A DNA stretch of 64,000 nucleotides from Planococcus citri (Eukaryota; Arthropoda; Insecta; Hemiptera; Pseudococcidae), in contig NC_088678.1 of assembly GCF_950023065.1 (NCBI RefSeq), positions 34,214,580-34,278,579 on the forward strand. The letters are read 5' to 3'. The position numbers were made by a program, and so were the translations under genes. Positions 24,187 to 38,100 of this stretch are shown here, piece by piece. The stretch's first letter is position 1. Each line of letters starts with the position of its first letter. The notes under the pieces were generated by a model. The model searched no databases, was not told the DNA's origin, and saw only the letters and a list, made by a program, of their open reading frames with translations.

Positions 24187-24508
24187 CAGGGATGTCCATA
24201 AAGTCAGTTAACGTTATCGAAAACCTACGTATATGCGAGCGTATCACGAGAACTACATATACGCCTTTTAAAGAAAAATTAACGAGGTTAATCTGAGAAG
24301 AAATTCTGTTTTCTATAATTTTGTGTTATGGCCATTTTTGTCTTAGGATGCACCGTTCGTCTAGAAAATCAACTTTTCGGTCAAATAAGATAGATTCTAA
24401 AATTTTCATGCGGAAGGTATAGAGTACAAATCTTGCTGTTATAATTTTTTTTAAAAATTGTTGATTAATTTTCATGAAAAACGGTTCACTGACTTTTGAA
24501 CATCCCTG
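24187..24508. mobile_element. 322-bp MITE with CAGGGATGTyCA ends
   Basis: Terminal inverted repeats of about 24 bases match with four mismatches (CAGGGATGTCCATAAAGTCA on the left, CAGGGATGTTCAAAAGTCAG on the right read in reverse). The right flank is TA and the left flank is CA, so a TA duplication is likely but altered on one side. No coding capacity. The superfamily is probably Tc1/mariner-like, by target site only. Confidence 0.7.
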
Positions 24509-24994
24509 TATTTTTAAGCCACTAAATCTCGTTAACAAATTATTCTCAATTTTGTCGTTGAAAATAAGGCTGGAAATTACAAAGTGTGCAGTATTTATAG
24601 CTATAGGATAGGTACCTACATAGCATATGAGGATATATCATATATTTCAATATATTAAGTTTATTTTACGCTATAACCTAAATACGTAAATACGAAATGT
24701 ACATAGGTACCTATCTATTTATAGAATAAGTAGATATAAGTACCGCTATACACATATACGATTCGTTCATAATGTTAGATTCGTGGGCTTCGATACAGTA
24801 TAAGTTTTCGTTTGGAAATGTATACATAGGCAGAACCAACAGCAGCATTTGGAAATACTACAAACGAAAGAAAGGCTATGCTGTACTTTAACTTATTTGT
24901 ATTCATAAGATATCCATTTCATAGTTATTTATGCTTTTTGAAATGATAACGTTTCTTCGTTTTAGTATTTGAGTAAAGAAAGAGAACGAAGACG

Positions 24995-25013
24995 AAAAAA
25001 AAAAAAAAAAAAA
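24995..25013. repeat. Poly-A run
   Basis: Nineteen consecutive A. Confidence 0.9.
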
Positions 25014-25740
25014 GAACAGAAGAAGCCGCACTTTATTTCCTCTGCAATTCTTGCTTTAAAAACCGTTTAAGCTTGGCCGTAAAAAATAGTTTTTATTCTT
25101 TAAATCGAACACGTTTAAGGAAATTTACCAAGTTATAGATTTTTATCTCTATTTTAATTCCGTCTTTAAAATGAAATTTCAGCCCAATGGAATAACTCGA
25201 GAATTTTTTCGCTAAATTTATGATGCTCCATTTAGCACCCAGTAGCCGAATTCGTTTTTCAATTTAATTGAAAATTATGACGGTCGTGTATTTTTTTTAT
25301 CAACGCCCCTTAAATGGCGTAGGTATTGCGAATACCTAACCGAATTTTCGTCGTGGTTTTCCCCTTTGGTAGGTATAGAGTTGCGAAGAGTGACCATAGA
25401 ACACCGGCTGCCAGTGACGTTTTTTACGAGATAAAATTTTAATACGTTTTTATGGCTGAATCAATAGCGTGGAAATGTATTCGATTTTTATTTTACGTAG
25501 ATTTACACTGTCTTACAGATAAGTATAGCTAGGTAAAGATCAGTCGCTTTTATATAGAATTATGTTGGAGGTGTTTTTTCACCCTCTCTAAAGCGAGGTG
25601 ATTATTTTTAAAAGAAAATAATGGTGTGAAAAGTGCAACACACATGTAATTGAAATGTTGGAAAAATAACGATACGAGCCTTATCCATTTGGCAAAACAA
25701 TCAACTAAAGTGCATGAGATTCATCTATTTGAAATAGTAG

Positions 25741-25771
25741 TATGTAACTATGTACTATGTACTATGTACTT
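25741..25771. repeat. (ACTATGT)n heptamer microsatellite
   Basis: About four tandem ACTATGT units. Confidence 0.8.
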
Positions 25772-28700
25772 GGTCTATGATAAAAGTGTTCCAGGGAACT
25801 CTATCTACTACTCGTATATTTTGATGGCATAGGAGAAGGAGCAAAGGGAAGGAGAGAGTAAGATATGGCGAAGCTATAGGTGGAAGTTGTTATAGATGTA
25901 ATCTCGAATACGTTACTTTTTCCAACGTTGGGATCTGAATTAATGGATACTGAAAGTAAATAGACGTAACTGAGATCTAAAACGGAACTGGTATTTTGAC
26001 TCGGTACACATTATGACGATTTACTGTTTCCAATGTATCGCATTATGTAAATATGTATTATAGGTACCTTATCGAATGGCTATATTAACGTTCGCTTCTT
26101 TACATGTAATGTTTGTGGTGTACTAATAATTATTCAAGTAGAAACATTCAAATAGTCTATACCTAATCGTATAGGTAGGTACCTATCTTTCTACTTTTCT
26201 GTATGAAATCATAATATTAATTATATGATTTGATGTATTGTAGATCATATTTTAGATGGCGAGTTATGTCATCAACGAAACATCATAAGCTAGCTAGAAA
26301 ACACGTCCAATTTTTTTAAATTTTTTATTAGATGGGTGAGGGTATCTAAATTTTGTACATAAGTGGATTTTCAAACAAAAATCCTCAGATTTGATCGTCC
26401 ATTCAAGTGCTGTAAATAAATTTAAAAGAGGACCGAGAAGAAAGGAAATAAAGGTGGCAATTAACCAACAGTTTCAATTTTCTGAAGGCTCAAAAAATAA
26501 AAATGAATGGCTTCAGATAAATTGTGAATCATTAGCAGTAAAGATGCTGGGCTTACAGAATCTTAACCAAAAAATCCTCGAAAACAGTTTTTGAGCTAAA
26601 GTAAAATTATTGTCATTTTTAAAATTCTGTGAATTTCAAATATGGCGAGGATTATGATTGTATATTATTATTACTTTTTTTTTTTGGGGGGGGGGGAGGG
26701 GGGAGGAAGAGGAGTGTTACTTTTGTATAACCTCAAAATTGTACCACACCCTTTATGTTTGTGTTTCGTCCAAAATGTGCCCCTGAAATGCAATAAAATG
26801 CAGATGTGTGAGAGACTTGATAATTATTGAATTCTTATTTCAGATCAAGGGACTTTTTTTTTGGTAACAACAAAACTCCCCTTCAGTTCCTGTTCCTCTC
26901 ATCCTATCAAGTAAAAAAAACATGAGATTTCTTGAGGCCCTCTTTTACTCAATTGTGCAAACCTGGAATTAAGAAAAATCGTTTTTCTTTATTCGCAACC
27001 CAAATGTATTTAAGTATCAAAAACCAGTACAAATTTTTTATCTTTGAAAAATTCCACAGGTTGATCACTTTTTCGACTTGGTGTGTGGCCTATATCCAGG
27101 ACCCAAATTGATACTTAGAAAGTGAACTTTTTAGAAATGTTTCTTTGCCAGCTCAAATTCATTGTTTATCTACTCAATAAGCATTAAAAAAAAAAAAAAT
27201 GAAAAAAAATGAAAATTTTGTCTTTTACAGACATGACAATCAAAAGACTGAAATTTGTATTTGTGGTAATTTTGAGTGATCCGGTGATCTTCAGCCAATT
27301 TTTGGATTTTCTAGCCCCCAAAAAATACATTTTGTATTTTGTCGTTTACTTTTCTGTAAAATAAAGAGGGGGGGCTGATTGACCGTGGACCTGAATAAAA
27401 GTTTGGATTTTAATCGTCATAAATCAATTTTGAAAAATTATGCCTAATTGATTGAAGGAGTTAGGTACTGAGAAAGTTAGGTACTTAATTATAATTTGTA
27501 GATCGATACTGAATTTAATTCTCCTCCACTTTTTATATTTTTAGTGTGCAAAAGCTTTTGAAAATTTGTGTTTTAAGAAGTAAAAAATTGCGTTTTTCTT
27601 TCTTCACAGACTCTTATTTTGTCGGGCCCTTCAGAAAACGTGGGTCCGGAGGAAATTACCCCCTTTGCCCTCTCTCTCGACGGCCCTGGATACAATTAAT
27701 AAATTCATTATTCACGCCCGGGTATTTATTTTTCGGCAACCTCAAGAAATCAGTGTCATAGAAAGTGTGCTCTCTTTGAGATGAGTTTGAAATTTGTCTA
27801 AAAAAAATCATCATTATCTACCTATTCTTTCATATGTGAACAGTGATTCAGAAAGGAGTATTTTGATAGGACGAAGGGCAAAATGGATACAAAATACAAT
27901 AAAATTGAAAATTCCGAAGTAGGTAAAAGGATCGAGAAAAAGACGAAAACAATAATCATGGAAAGTTGGTAGAGATGGACTCATTGAATCACATATTTTA
28001 TTTTTGAGGGGGAGGGGGTGTGATAGTATTTTGAAAGAAAGGGAAAATGAAAAATTTAAAAAAAAAAAATTTTCAAATGAAAACATTTAAGAGAACAATT
28101 AAGGAAAAATTACAATAGCAGAAACTCATGAATTTTTCGATCAATTTTCATTGTACCTAACTATTTTGAGCAATAATAAACTTTTCAAAATTTTTTTTAG
28201 CTCCATTTTGGTCAATTTGACTGCGCGTATTTTCCTTTTGTAACATTTCATTCAATTTTACTATTTTCACGTAGTTTTAACGATTTTTTTCCAAAATTTT
28301 TCGTAATTTTTCAACATTTTGTGGTCAATTTATTTTCTTTTAAATTTATAATCATTTTCGTACAGTTTTTGCAATTTTTAATCAACATTAGGGACATTTT
28401 ATCTATTTTTTAATTTTTTTTCTTTTTTTAAAGTTTACAATTTCTGTTGTGTTGGAATCCGCGGAAATGACTGATTTTCGGTCTGACCCTCTAAAATTTT
28501 CAGTCGTTCAAAAAAATTATTCTCGGTACCTAATGTGTGAAAACAATGAACTTTCTACCCACTGATTGGATCCAATTTTCTTTCCAAATCTCAAATTAAA
28601 CGTTGAAACATTTATAATTTCTTCAAATTTGAATTTTCGAGCAATTAAACGGATCAAGTGAGTAGTCCTAGTTGACAAAAAATCGCATTCAGTCATTCGA

Positions 28701-30367
28701 GTCTGTCAAGCTTCACGTTGGTTGTCCCTGGGACATCTAGCTTCTGCGCCAGGAGGAGCATAAGAAGTGATGCATACCTTCGTTGGCGACGAAAAGTGTC
28801 ATCTTTATAATGATTAATCGTCGGCACGTTTGTTCTTCGTAATTACTACTCGTACACTATAGATGTTAACAGAAAGGTAAAACAAGCACTGGAATGTCCA
28901 AGAAAATGGAGCCTGTAAACATTACTCATTCGGCGATATTTATGAAAAAATATGGCTCATTTTTACATGACAAGTTGCAGGTCAAATATATGGTATAGTT
29001 GTGTTGTATTAGTCATTAATTACAACGTTACTATTTTCTTTAGGTACAACTACACAAGTTACCAGTTACGCACGTTGCATAGTACAAGACAGGCGGACTT
29101 GATAATTTATGCGAAGATAATTCGTTTCTTGGGTTGACACCTTAGTTTTATGTAGATTTGCGTGCTTAGGTATACATATATCTACCTGACTCACAAATGG
29201 TAACATAATTACTGTCATTGCTTACCACCAAACAATCTTCGCACAAATAAATAACACTACCTTGACTTCGCAACCGTTCTCTGGTGAATTTAAATATCAA
29301 ATTGGATACACCCACCATCGTTGCAGGGTATTTACGTAAAAAAACGTGCGAAATGAAATACCTTGTTACGTGCTACATGAACTCGAAAAGACATCCTATC
29401 TTTCGTACAACGACAGCTCATTCCGGTCGTTTCGGATTTTTTTTCCTGTTTCTCATCGCCAACTGCATCAAATCACCACCTACGCGAATGCCCAACTCAT
29501 ATCGTAAACTTACTCGGTAAATTCGTCTAGTTTACGACGTACACGAGTCGATTATGATGGTAAAATGGTAATTCGCGAGAAAAATCTTACCTCGAACAAC
29601 TTCACACAGGGATCGGGTTTAATTTACTATCTGTACAGAGAGCGTACAGAGAGAAGTGTAAGAAGAAACAGAGAGAGAGAGATAGAAAAAAAAAGGTACA
29701 AGTCGTAAAATGCTACAAGGGTAATTACTGGGGCGCCGAAGATAAAACGCTACGCACACATTACCTTTTAAAGGTATTTAGTGTTAGGTCGTAACTGCAA
29801 AATATTCCATTTCACCTTATCCTTATTCGTTGAGGTTAACGTTTTCTCAGACAACGTGTACGATAAAAGAGGTTATACTGCTCGAGCTTCGGAAATGCTC
29901 TGCTTGTTGCCTTATATGCGGCGAATGCTATTCCCAAGTTGGGTTGTGATTTAATTTATGAACCTATGACAAGAATTTACATCGTTTTTGTACTCGTACT
30001 GTAGGTACTGTGTGTTCAATTACTGAAGGTAAGACCTTTCAAGGACATGTGCAGTAACCTGGATCACTTTTGGGTTGAATTGGTTGCTGAATGTTCACAT
30101 TTTAGGGGTCAGTTTTTTGGTTGAAACGTAATATTTCACTTGAAGTTGGCAGAGCTGGCTAGAAAAAAATTAAAGTGGCCACCTAAAATATTGTGAAAAT
30201 AAACTGGATCTTTGTGGGTGTGATTTTCGAAAAAATTTCTTTTCGACTAGTTCCTGTAGTTTTAAAGGTATGCAACTTATCCCCGAAGAATGAATGCAGG
30301 ATTGATTGTCATAAAAGGGTCATCGTGATTTATAAAGGTAATAATGTAATTCCTTTTAGAATGGTAT

Positions 30368-30582
30368 TTTATCCTACTAGTAAAATAAAGTGATTTTTGA
30401 CGATTTTTGAGGTTTATTTCCCGAGCAAAGCGAGGGAAGTAATTAAAAATCGTCGAAAATCACTTTATTTGACTAGTTGAATAACATATTTTATCCAAAC
30501 GTGGGAAGAAAACGCATATTTGATCACTCGAGCGACTAGCGAGAGTGAATAAAGTAGCGTTTTATTGTACTAGTAGGATAAA
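30368..30582. mobile_element. 215-bp MITE with TTTATCCTACTAGTA ends
   Basis: Perfect 15-base terminal inverted repeats TTTATCCTACTAGTA. The left half is itself a hairpin: about 30,376-30,408 pairs with 30,445-30,478 around 'cccgagcaaagcgaggg'. A related 'cgagcgactagcgagag' lies near the right end. No ORF. The target duplication is not clear, so the class is open. Confidence 0.65.
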
Positions 30583-33159
30583 GAATATTTGAAATTATAC
30601 ATCTATTTTCACTAATATTTATACGTAGGTACTTATATTAATAAAATATTATTTTTAAAAACGGAATTTGTATCTCTGTCTCGTGTAAAGCTATATAGAA
30701 GAAGAAACAACTGTGACAGTTAATTTTCATCTTATTTACTATTCAGATAGTCGATTTTAGATTTCGAGCAACTTTTGCGGAAGTTTTTACATTTCTTTTT
30801 TTTTTTATTCATGGATAACGAATCTTTAATATTCGTACGCTTATGATGTTGCCAGCAACCAACGAACGCAATTTGTTGATGAATCTTTTTTAAGCGCACG
30901 TTTGAATTCGTCAGAGCGGATTTAATATTGTTCGAAAGTGGCGTGTACTATGTAGCTACCATGTAACTAAAAATATTATTATTCTAGTCACTTTGTACTG
31001 TGCGAGTAAAACACTAAAAAAAAAATATGTAGAAGGAAAGAATGGCCCACAACGATTCACGATGATGCCAACGACAGAATGGTACACAAACCTTGAACGA
31101 AACCAGAAAGGGTTCACCGAACCGAGGTATAACTATTCGCATTTGAAAGAATTTGAAAAATTACGCTTTCTAAAATGAAGTCAGCATCGCATCGCGCATC
31201 GTTGTTGCTAGCAATGGTAAATTTATTAGAAAATTAAATACATAAATAAAGTACACCATTGAATTAAACGAGCAACGTAATAAAAATGATGAATAATGAT
31301 CATTATCGTTACTTCTTGGTTGCGCGAATAAATAAAAGAATCGTTTAATAAGTTTCCATTCTCGACCTACTACTACGTTGTTGTAGGTAATTCTCCGAGG
31401 AGAGTATTATACTAATGAAACGAAAATGAACCGATAGGTAAGAACGATTTATTTCACGCGCCAAAATTGTATTCAACGAATATTATTCTTCCGGTTGTTT
31501 TTAGGTGGATTTTCTTTTGGCGTTGTTTGTAGAGAAAATTAGATTTTTGAGGTGTATGGAAAAAACATGGCTGAATGAGGTGTGTTTTCATAATTTTGAA
31601 GTTTGTGGCCGAGTAAGTAGGGTAATTGGCGTCTAATATGGGATACATAAGTAGAATGAATGCCATAATTCAGAAATTGTCCAAAGTTCCAAATTTTGAT
31701 TTAAATTGATGCGAGATATCGTAAATTACTTATATTTCTGAAAAATTACAGATTTTTAATGCATTTTTTTCTAAAAAGTTTCATGAAAGTCGATCCTCCA
31801 TAAAAGTATACCTTAATATAAGATATTAATTAAAATAATGATGAAGTTCGCAAAAAATTCGCATATTTTGAACAAATTATAGTAATAATTATGTATATCC
31901 TATGTGACAAAAATGAAATTTTACACCAAAGCAAACAAAACATTTTCACTTACTTTAAATCATGCAATTTAGCTGAAAAAAATTTATAAATCAATTTAGG
32001 TATGCATTATTGAACTGTGTGCGGGGTGTACTACCATTTTTTACACCTTATCCTACTTTGGGGCCTTGAAAACCAAAAAAAAAAACCAACTTTTTTTAAA
32101 CAAACAACTTTTTTTAAACACATAGGGGGTATTTTCTGACACATAGGAAAATTTATGAATCATTATTATTACACATAGGAGGTATTAAGAAGGCAAAAGT
32201 TTTTAAAACAGCGTATGGGTGGTTATTTTTCAACTTAGGTAGTACATCGGAAGTTCTTTCAATCGATGCGGCTTGAAAAGACGAATCCAACAAGCTAAAA
32301 ATCGATTTTTCGAAAAAAATGTCACATAGGGTTATTTAGAGGGGAAACGACGATAGATAATTTATTTTGAACATTTAGAGAAAATTGGAAAGCTCTTGAA
32401 ATTGAGAAATGATGAAATGCAAAAACTTATTCAAAAACTGTTGAAAACGAACAAAACATTCACAAAATATTGAAAAAAGTTTTCAGAATATTGCAAAATC
32501 ACGGAAAATTCAAATACTTGAAATCCCTCCCACCCCAAATGAATAAAGTTGGCTCAAAAAAATTTGAAAATCACGAAAATGGGTTTTAAAAAAAATGATG
32601 AAACAACTACAAAATTGTGAAACATACTTTATGCAAAAATTCCATGAAATTCATGGAAAATCAGCTAAACTTGCATTAAAATAAAATTTAAAAAACGTAA
32701 ATTTTGAAAAAAGTTTTAAGAAATGCTACAAAAATTGTCAAGAGTTAAATATAGAAAATCGGCAGAGAAGTATCAAAGTTGGGTCAAAATTGGCTGAAAT
32801 TAGGTAATACCTAAAAACTTTATTATGAAAAAAAGGTGGTGAATTTGTCAGCAGATCATAATAAAATATTGATACCTGTGAAAATTGTTGTGAACTGAGA
32901 TAAAGTTGATGAAATAGGTACATATATTCAAATTGAGTAAAATAATGCTAAACTTTTCTAGAATGTTGTAATGGTGATTTTCATTCAATTTTTATACCAA
33001 TCAATCGCCAATTTGTCGTCAGATTTTCTCCCACTCATTTTGAGAATTTTTTAAAATGAATTTTCAGTTGAATTTGCCAATTTTTTGACAGTTTTCAGAA
33101 AGTTTTTATGATATTCTGTGCTATTTCAGTAATAATAATTAACAAGAGTTTTTCATGAA
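30583..33159. other. Non-coding AT-rich stretch
   Basis: No gene supported. Around 32,120-32,330 the block 'cacatagg' recurs four or five times. The part from 32,350 to 33,150 is very rich in A and homopolymers. The ORF at 30,993-31,178 is basic and has no recognisable domain. Confidence 0.4.
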
Positions 33160-34030
33160 TTTTCTCCCTATTTTCATGAATAAGAAATCATGGAATTTTT
33201 CGTTCACGGAAGATAGATTTTGATCAAAAACTGAAAATCAATTGCTAACGAATGAATCATAAATAGGTAAACAGGCCAGATGAAAAATAAGTCTATAAGG
33301 GCGAATCATTCGTCAACGACCAAATCTCTTGGAAGTCAAATCAGATAATTCACAGCAAGACAAAACGAAATATTTTTCTATTATTCAATAATAATTGTGA
33401 ATGATTTGTTCACGAACGATTTGATCAGTGAACAATATCGTTCGCGAACGAATGAATCACCGAAAAATCAAGGTAAAAATGATTCAACGAAACTTCAAAC
33501 TTGACCGTTTTAAATCCTTTTTATCAAAAACTGGTTTCAACTCGTCCGCGAACGATTCCCTCGAAAACGAGGTATCATTCGTAAATGATTGAAATCACTG
33601 AATCACTTGAAAGTTGAGTCAGATGATACACGAAAAGAAGAAATGAAATATTATTAAATCCATCAATGAAAATTGTGAATATTCGTTTGTAAACGATTTT
33701 CTCAGAGGAAGAAATTCGTTTATGAACAGATGAATCATTGAAACATTAAATAGGGTGTAGCTGATATTACAATACTTGACCGTTTTAATCTAGGTAATTA
33801 ATCAAAAAGTGAACTCAATTCCTTCGCAAACTATCAATTCCAAATCGACAAATCAAAGAACGACTGAATCTCTAAATTAAATTCAATGAACGAGGACGAG
33901 GAAAAATTTGACTTTTTCAAATCTACATATACCTACATATCAATACAAACTGAAGATGATTTGTTCGTTCCTGACTTAGTCGTCAGATGTGGAATAATCG
34001 TTCGTGAATGAAGTAGTCTCTGATTAATCA
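33160..34030. repeat. Second GTTCGCGAAC palindrome array, opposite orientation
   Basis: The same family as 13,790-15,660 but reversed. Cores occur at about 33,408 (TTGTTCACGAACGA), 33,437 (TCGTTCGCGAACGA) and 33,543 (CGTCCGCGAACGA), with more decayed ones at about 33,300, 33,685 and 33,995. Companion segments read as reverse complements of the first array, for example 'caaacttgaccgttttaaatc'. It is shorter (about 0.9 kb) and more diverged. Confidence 0.7.
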
Positions 34031-35178
34031 AATCAGGTGAAGATGCCATGATGAAATGGACTTCATTTACGATAAAAATATATGCAATATTTCTAAAAAA
34101 AATGAGATTTGTCGAATCAATTTAATTGATTATTAAAAGAAATGATGAAAATAGTGAGAAATTACTTAAAGTCTTCCTCGCAGGATATTTTTCTAGTAGC
34201 ATAAGTAGGTATATGAAAACGCTTGTTAAAAATAACGCGAAATTCCATATGTGTGGTAAAAAATTAGTCTGATGGAATCATTTCCGAAATCTTAAAATTA
34301 TAGTTTACGCATCGTAGAGTTATTTTTCTGAGCTTTTGTGCATATGCTGGTACCTCATCGTGGATATGGATTTTCAATCAATATTTCTTTCTTTTATAGC
34401 CCTCCCCTCCCCCTTCCCCCCAAAAAATATACAGACGAGAAAAAAACACTTCTATACGGAAACATTGATAAACCACGCGTACTATGAAAAGGAAAGTGTA
34501 ATACACATTCGAAGAAAAGTAGGTATCTATCGTGAAGAAACGATACCGCGAGATACAGGATACGTTGTTGTACTTTAGCTATAGATACATATAAGAGCAT
34601 GAAACGAAACGAGCGACGTAAAATTATAAATTATACCGTTATTCACGGTTGATATTCAAATTTGCGTTTATTTTTATCATGTAAAAAGAACGATACGATG
34701 AGACGAGCGAACACCGAGACTGGAGAGGAAAAAAAAACCGCGTACAACACCAAATTTCGCATTATCTGAAAATACTCGCGAGTGAATCGATTTATCACTG
34801 TGAGCTCGTTTTCAGTTTTCGGCAATGGCGAAGTTATACCTCGTATACATGGCATAAAGGCCAACAGAAAAGTTTCGCGAAACAAAGCGAACGAAAAGTA
34901 CTGCGAATATGTATATATTGCAGGTGAGAATGGTGTATAGAATACGTACGTATAGGATGGGATAGGATCGAATCGGCGCAGCGTCTCGTCTCTCTGCCTT
35001 TCCACCGCCTGTGTGAATTCATTATTTACAAATGTCACTTTATTTGAAACAATAGAGCTGGTTTTGCAAAATGGAGTACATACTGTTATACGACTATAGG
35101 TATAAGGACGGATGGGTTTTGGGTATATCGTGAAAGTGATGCGATGACAACGTGTAGTATTTGTATGTTCACTTTATA
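34031..35178. other. Unique-looking stretch, no gene seen
   Basis: Overlapping ORFs on both strands at 34,336-35,038 show no domain. The 131-codon minus-strand frame at 34,643-35,038 has no family signature and no splice support. Confidence 0.4.
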
Positions 35179-36623
35179 CAAGGTGGACCATTTATTAACT
35201 TTGAAAAAAATGACATCATACTGTTTAATGCAAAAAGAAAAAAAATACCCAGAGAGAAGGTACCTATCTCGTAAGGGAAACTCGAATCTGAGATTTTAAA
35301 AAATGCTCTGCAATCAATGACTTCATGACTGAGATGTTGACAAATCCTTAAGGTTGGTTCAAGTGGTAAACTGGCAAACAATTTTGAACTGGACAAAGCT
35401 GAATTGGAGGAGCATGTGAAAATATATCAACAACCAAAATTTCGGGTGCTGAAGTGCATTTCTAGATTTTTGATGAATTTTTAAAAATCAGTGAGGAAAA
35501 GTGCAAGTTTCACCAAATTGACCTAGAAAGCTGAAATTTGTCACGTATGCACTATTTTTGACCCCCCCCCCAGGTCAATTGGAAACAATTCCTCACCATT
35601 TTGAGCAATTCTGGAGCCTCTAGTAAATTTTTAAAATTTGAAATTTCCACAAATTTTCAGGTGATGAAGTTGGAAAGCCACAATTTTACTCTGAACCCTA
35701 ATTTCAACATTCTGAGTCGACTGTGGGATAGTTTCAAGGTGTTCTGGAGCTTCCAGCTAGTCCAGCTGTACCTAGGTATTTTGGAAATTCCAGATTTTCA
35801 AAAAGTTCTATAAAACAGTCCAAATTCACTTTACGTGTAAACTGGTTGATTACACACAACACAATTTTCCCAATATCGGTTTCTGTCAATTTGAAGAGAT
35901 GGTTTTGGCTGTTTTGAATCCTCCAGAAATCTTCTAGAACTTCCAGTTTCTCGAAAAACGTTATAAAATCTGTCGATGTAAACTTCAGTCGACTGTTGGT
36001 TCGAAAACTGTACATCTATCTTTGAATTTTTCAACTATGAAATCACTGAAGGCACTTTTTGAAAATCCAGAAGTTCCAAAATACGTCTGGAGGCATCAGA
36101 ATGTCTTGAAACCATCTAGAACGTTTATGTTGAAATTTGGCCAAGTATATGTAAAGTGAATTTTTTGAGTAAAATATTGTGGAAATTTCAACTCTCAAAA
36201 TTGCTGAAAGTGAATCTACAGAGTTCACAATCGATAAGGTGGGGGGGGGGGTAAAATAGAGTACCTATGATCACACCAAATTTCAGATTTTTAGGAATTT
36301 TGATTTTTTTCATTTTTGGTCCAAGTTTGATTTTCAAAAATTCGCCAAAAATCAAAAAATGCTCTTCACCTTCTGAAATTTCAACTAGTGATGTATTTTT
36401 CCATGCTTTTTCGATTTAAATTTGTACGATTCAAAAAATTGTCTGTCTGTTCGAATACCTCTCCTGCAAGGGTTGATTTTTACCCTAAAAATTTCCTTAT
36501 GCTCAAAAAGTAATTAGGTACCTCAAGTCTTTAATTGCAGACTTTTTTGTTTCAATAAAATTAAGTTTAAAAGTGTGTTGTTTTTGTTTGTTTTTGGTTT
36601 AAATTGCTGTACAGGCCACCCTG
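35179..36623. repeat. Dispersed repeat family F, most complete copy (TA-flanked)
   Basis: The ends CAAGGTGG on the left and CAGGGTGG on the right (reversed) are flanked by TA (35,177-35,178 and 36,624-36,625). This suggests a DNA element of about 1.45 kb. Blocks shared with the other copies include 'ttctggagcctc' (about 35,610), 'attttggaaattccagat' (about 35,778) and 'ttcaaaaattcgccaaaa' (about 36,334). Several short ORFs at 35,601-36,228 are not protein-like. The terminal repeat is short, so the class is unassigned. Confidence 0.55.
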
Positions 36624-38100
36624 TATATCGTTACATAGGTAACAAACGATTTTATTATTTTTAACGCTGTCTGGCATACGTAGTATAAAGGATGTTACGT
36701 AATTAATCTAACGGATGCCTCTTTTCCTTTACTCTTTTGAGGTATAGTAGACTGACGAGGAAATGTACGTTTACGTATCCTATACGGTTGAGAAAAATTC
36801 TATTAATCATACGTCTGCAAATGAAAATATTCGCAAATGGCGAGCTCTGGGCGGCGGTATTTTCGCTTAGTGTAGTATCTAGGTAGTTACGTTATTTTAC
36901 TGTGTTAGGTATATATAAAATGGTGGTTCAATATTTACAGGACGTTTCTGTTGTATTCATGCTGCACCTTTGTAATCAGTTTAAATAAGAAATATCGAAC
37001 GTTAACAAACGTAAAAGCAAATTTTCCCTGAACCGAATCTAGTTTGTTGGCGCTAGAAGCTGAGCTATGGTAATCGCCAGCATCGTATTTTTTATCGTCA
37101 TCACAATGTTATAAAGCCGGGTGTCAGCGAAAGTACGACTCCATAAATTATTGAAAGGTTAAACGAAACGACGCTGATAAGCGACTACCTGTTTGCAAAA
37201 TATGAATATTTTAACAGCTCGGTTTACTCGCTGGATCGGTTGCTGAGTCGAAGGGTAGAGGGAAATACTAAATGTTTGCTGTATAGTATATGTATATAGT
37301 ACGATAGCTGCGTCGTCGTCGGAGCGTGTGCTATGGGTATGCTATATACACGAGCAGGGTTATTCAACAAATCGTGGAAACATTTACGATAAAGCGTATT
37401 TCAACCGCATTTTTTGCTTTTGGTTTACAGTCGCCATAAATCAGTCGTGTTAAAGCAACCAAGATTTACTCGAGTACAAGCGTAAACATTTTCTGTCGGC
37501 TTTTTCCTCCATTAGTATGGACAAGATGCTAGCGAACGGCTATCCTACCCTCGTACTCCGCCATCTACCCATCTGCCACCGATTATGGTATATGAGAAAC
37601 GTATTGTTGAAATATTTTCCCATATACATACGTATCTATAGATATGTATTCTATTAATGTAAATAATCAAATTTTCGACCGTATCGCACGCTCTGATTCA
37701 ATATTTATACCGGTGGGTTATTTCAGCGTCGGGGTATTTTGTTACGATGATGGTGCTATATTGATGCTGGGTTGCTGGCTCAAGTCTTTTATGCAGTTGG
37801 TACAGAGACTATAAAGATAAGAAGCGGTCTTGCGAATTCATTAGACAATGCAAGTCTTCGTGGCGCCAGTTTTCTATAAAGTTTAAAGAATTAATGCCAA
37901 AGGCAAAAAAATTTCGCAGAGTTGTAAAAATTTTCCAGCGAAGGAAAAATTTCGAAAATTATGAAATTTCATTTGAACTGTTTATGCGGGGACCAAAAAT
38001 ATTGCACAGTTTTATAAGCTCAGATTCATAATTTTAATTAAATTTGAAAAAATTGATTGATGTGAAAAAACTGAAAAAGACATTTTTTCACATGAGCACG
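36624..38100. other. Unique-looking stretch, no gene seen
   Basis: Less homopolymeric than its surroundings, with no reported reading frame of note, repeat pair or RNA gene. It probably represents old intron or intergenic sequence. Confidence 0.4.

Larger units (their letters stand above)
24509..30367. other. Long non-coding stretch with simple repeats
   Basis: Nearly 6 kb with no supported gene. It holds a poly-A run (24,995-25,013), an (ACTATGT)n heptamer run (25,741-25,771), a T-then-G homopolymer pair (26,675-26,696) and a GA microsatellite (about 29,671-29,682). At about 27,618-27,695 there is a GC-rich patch that, read in reverse, begins CAGGGCCGTCGAGAG. This looks like one end of a hAT-type element whose other end I cannot find. 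The ORF at 29,284-29,520 and others show no domain. Confidence 0.4.

Noticed and set aside
27600..27700. hAT element with CAGGGCCGTC end
   Set aside because: Only one terminus is visible; no partner end or 8-bp duplication was found, so it is mentioned but not called.
34643..35038. 131-codon minus-strand ORF
   Set aside because: No domain, and overlapped by an unrelated open frame on the same strand.
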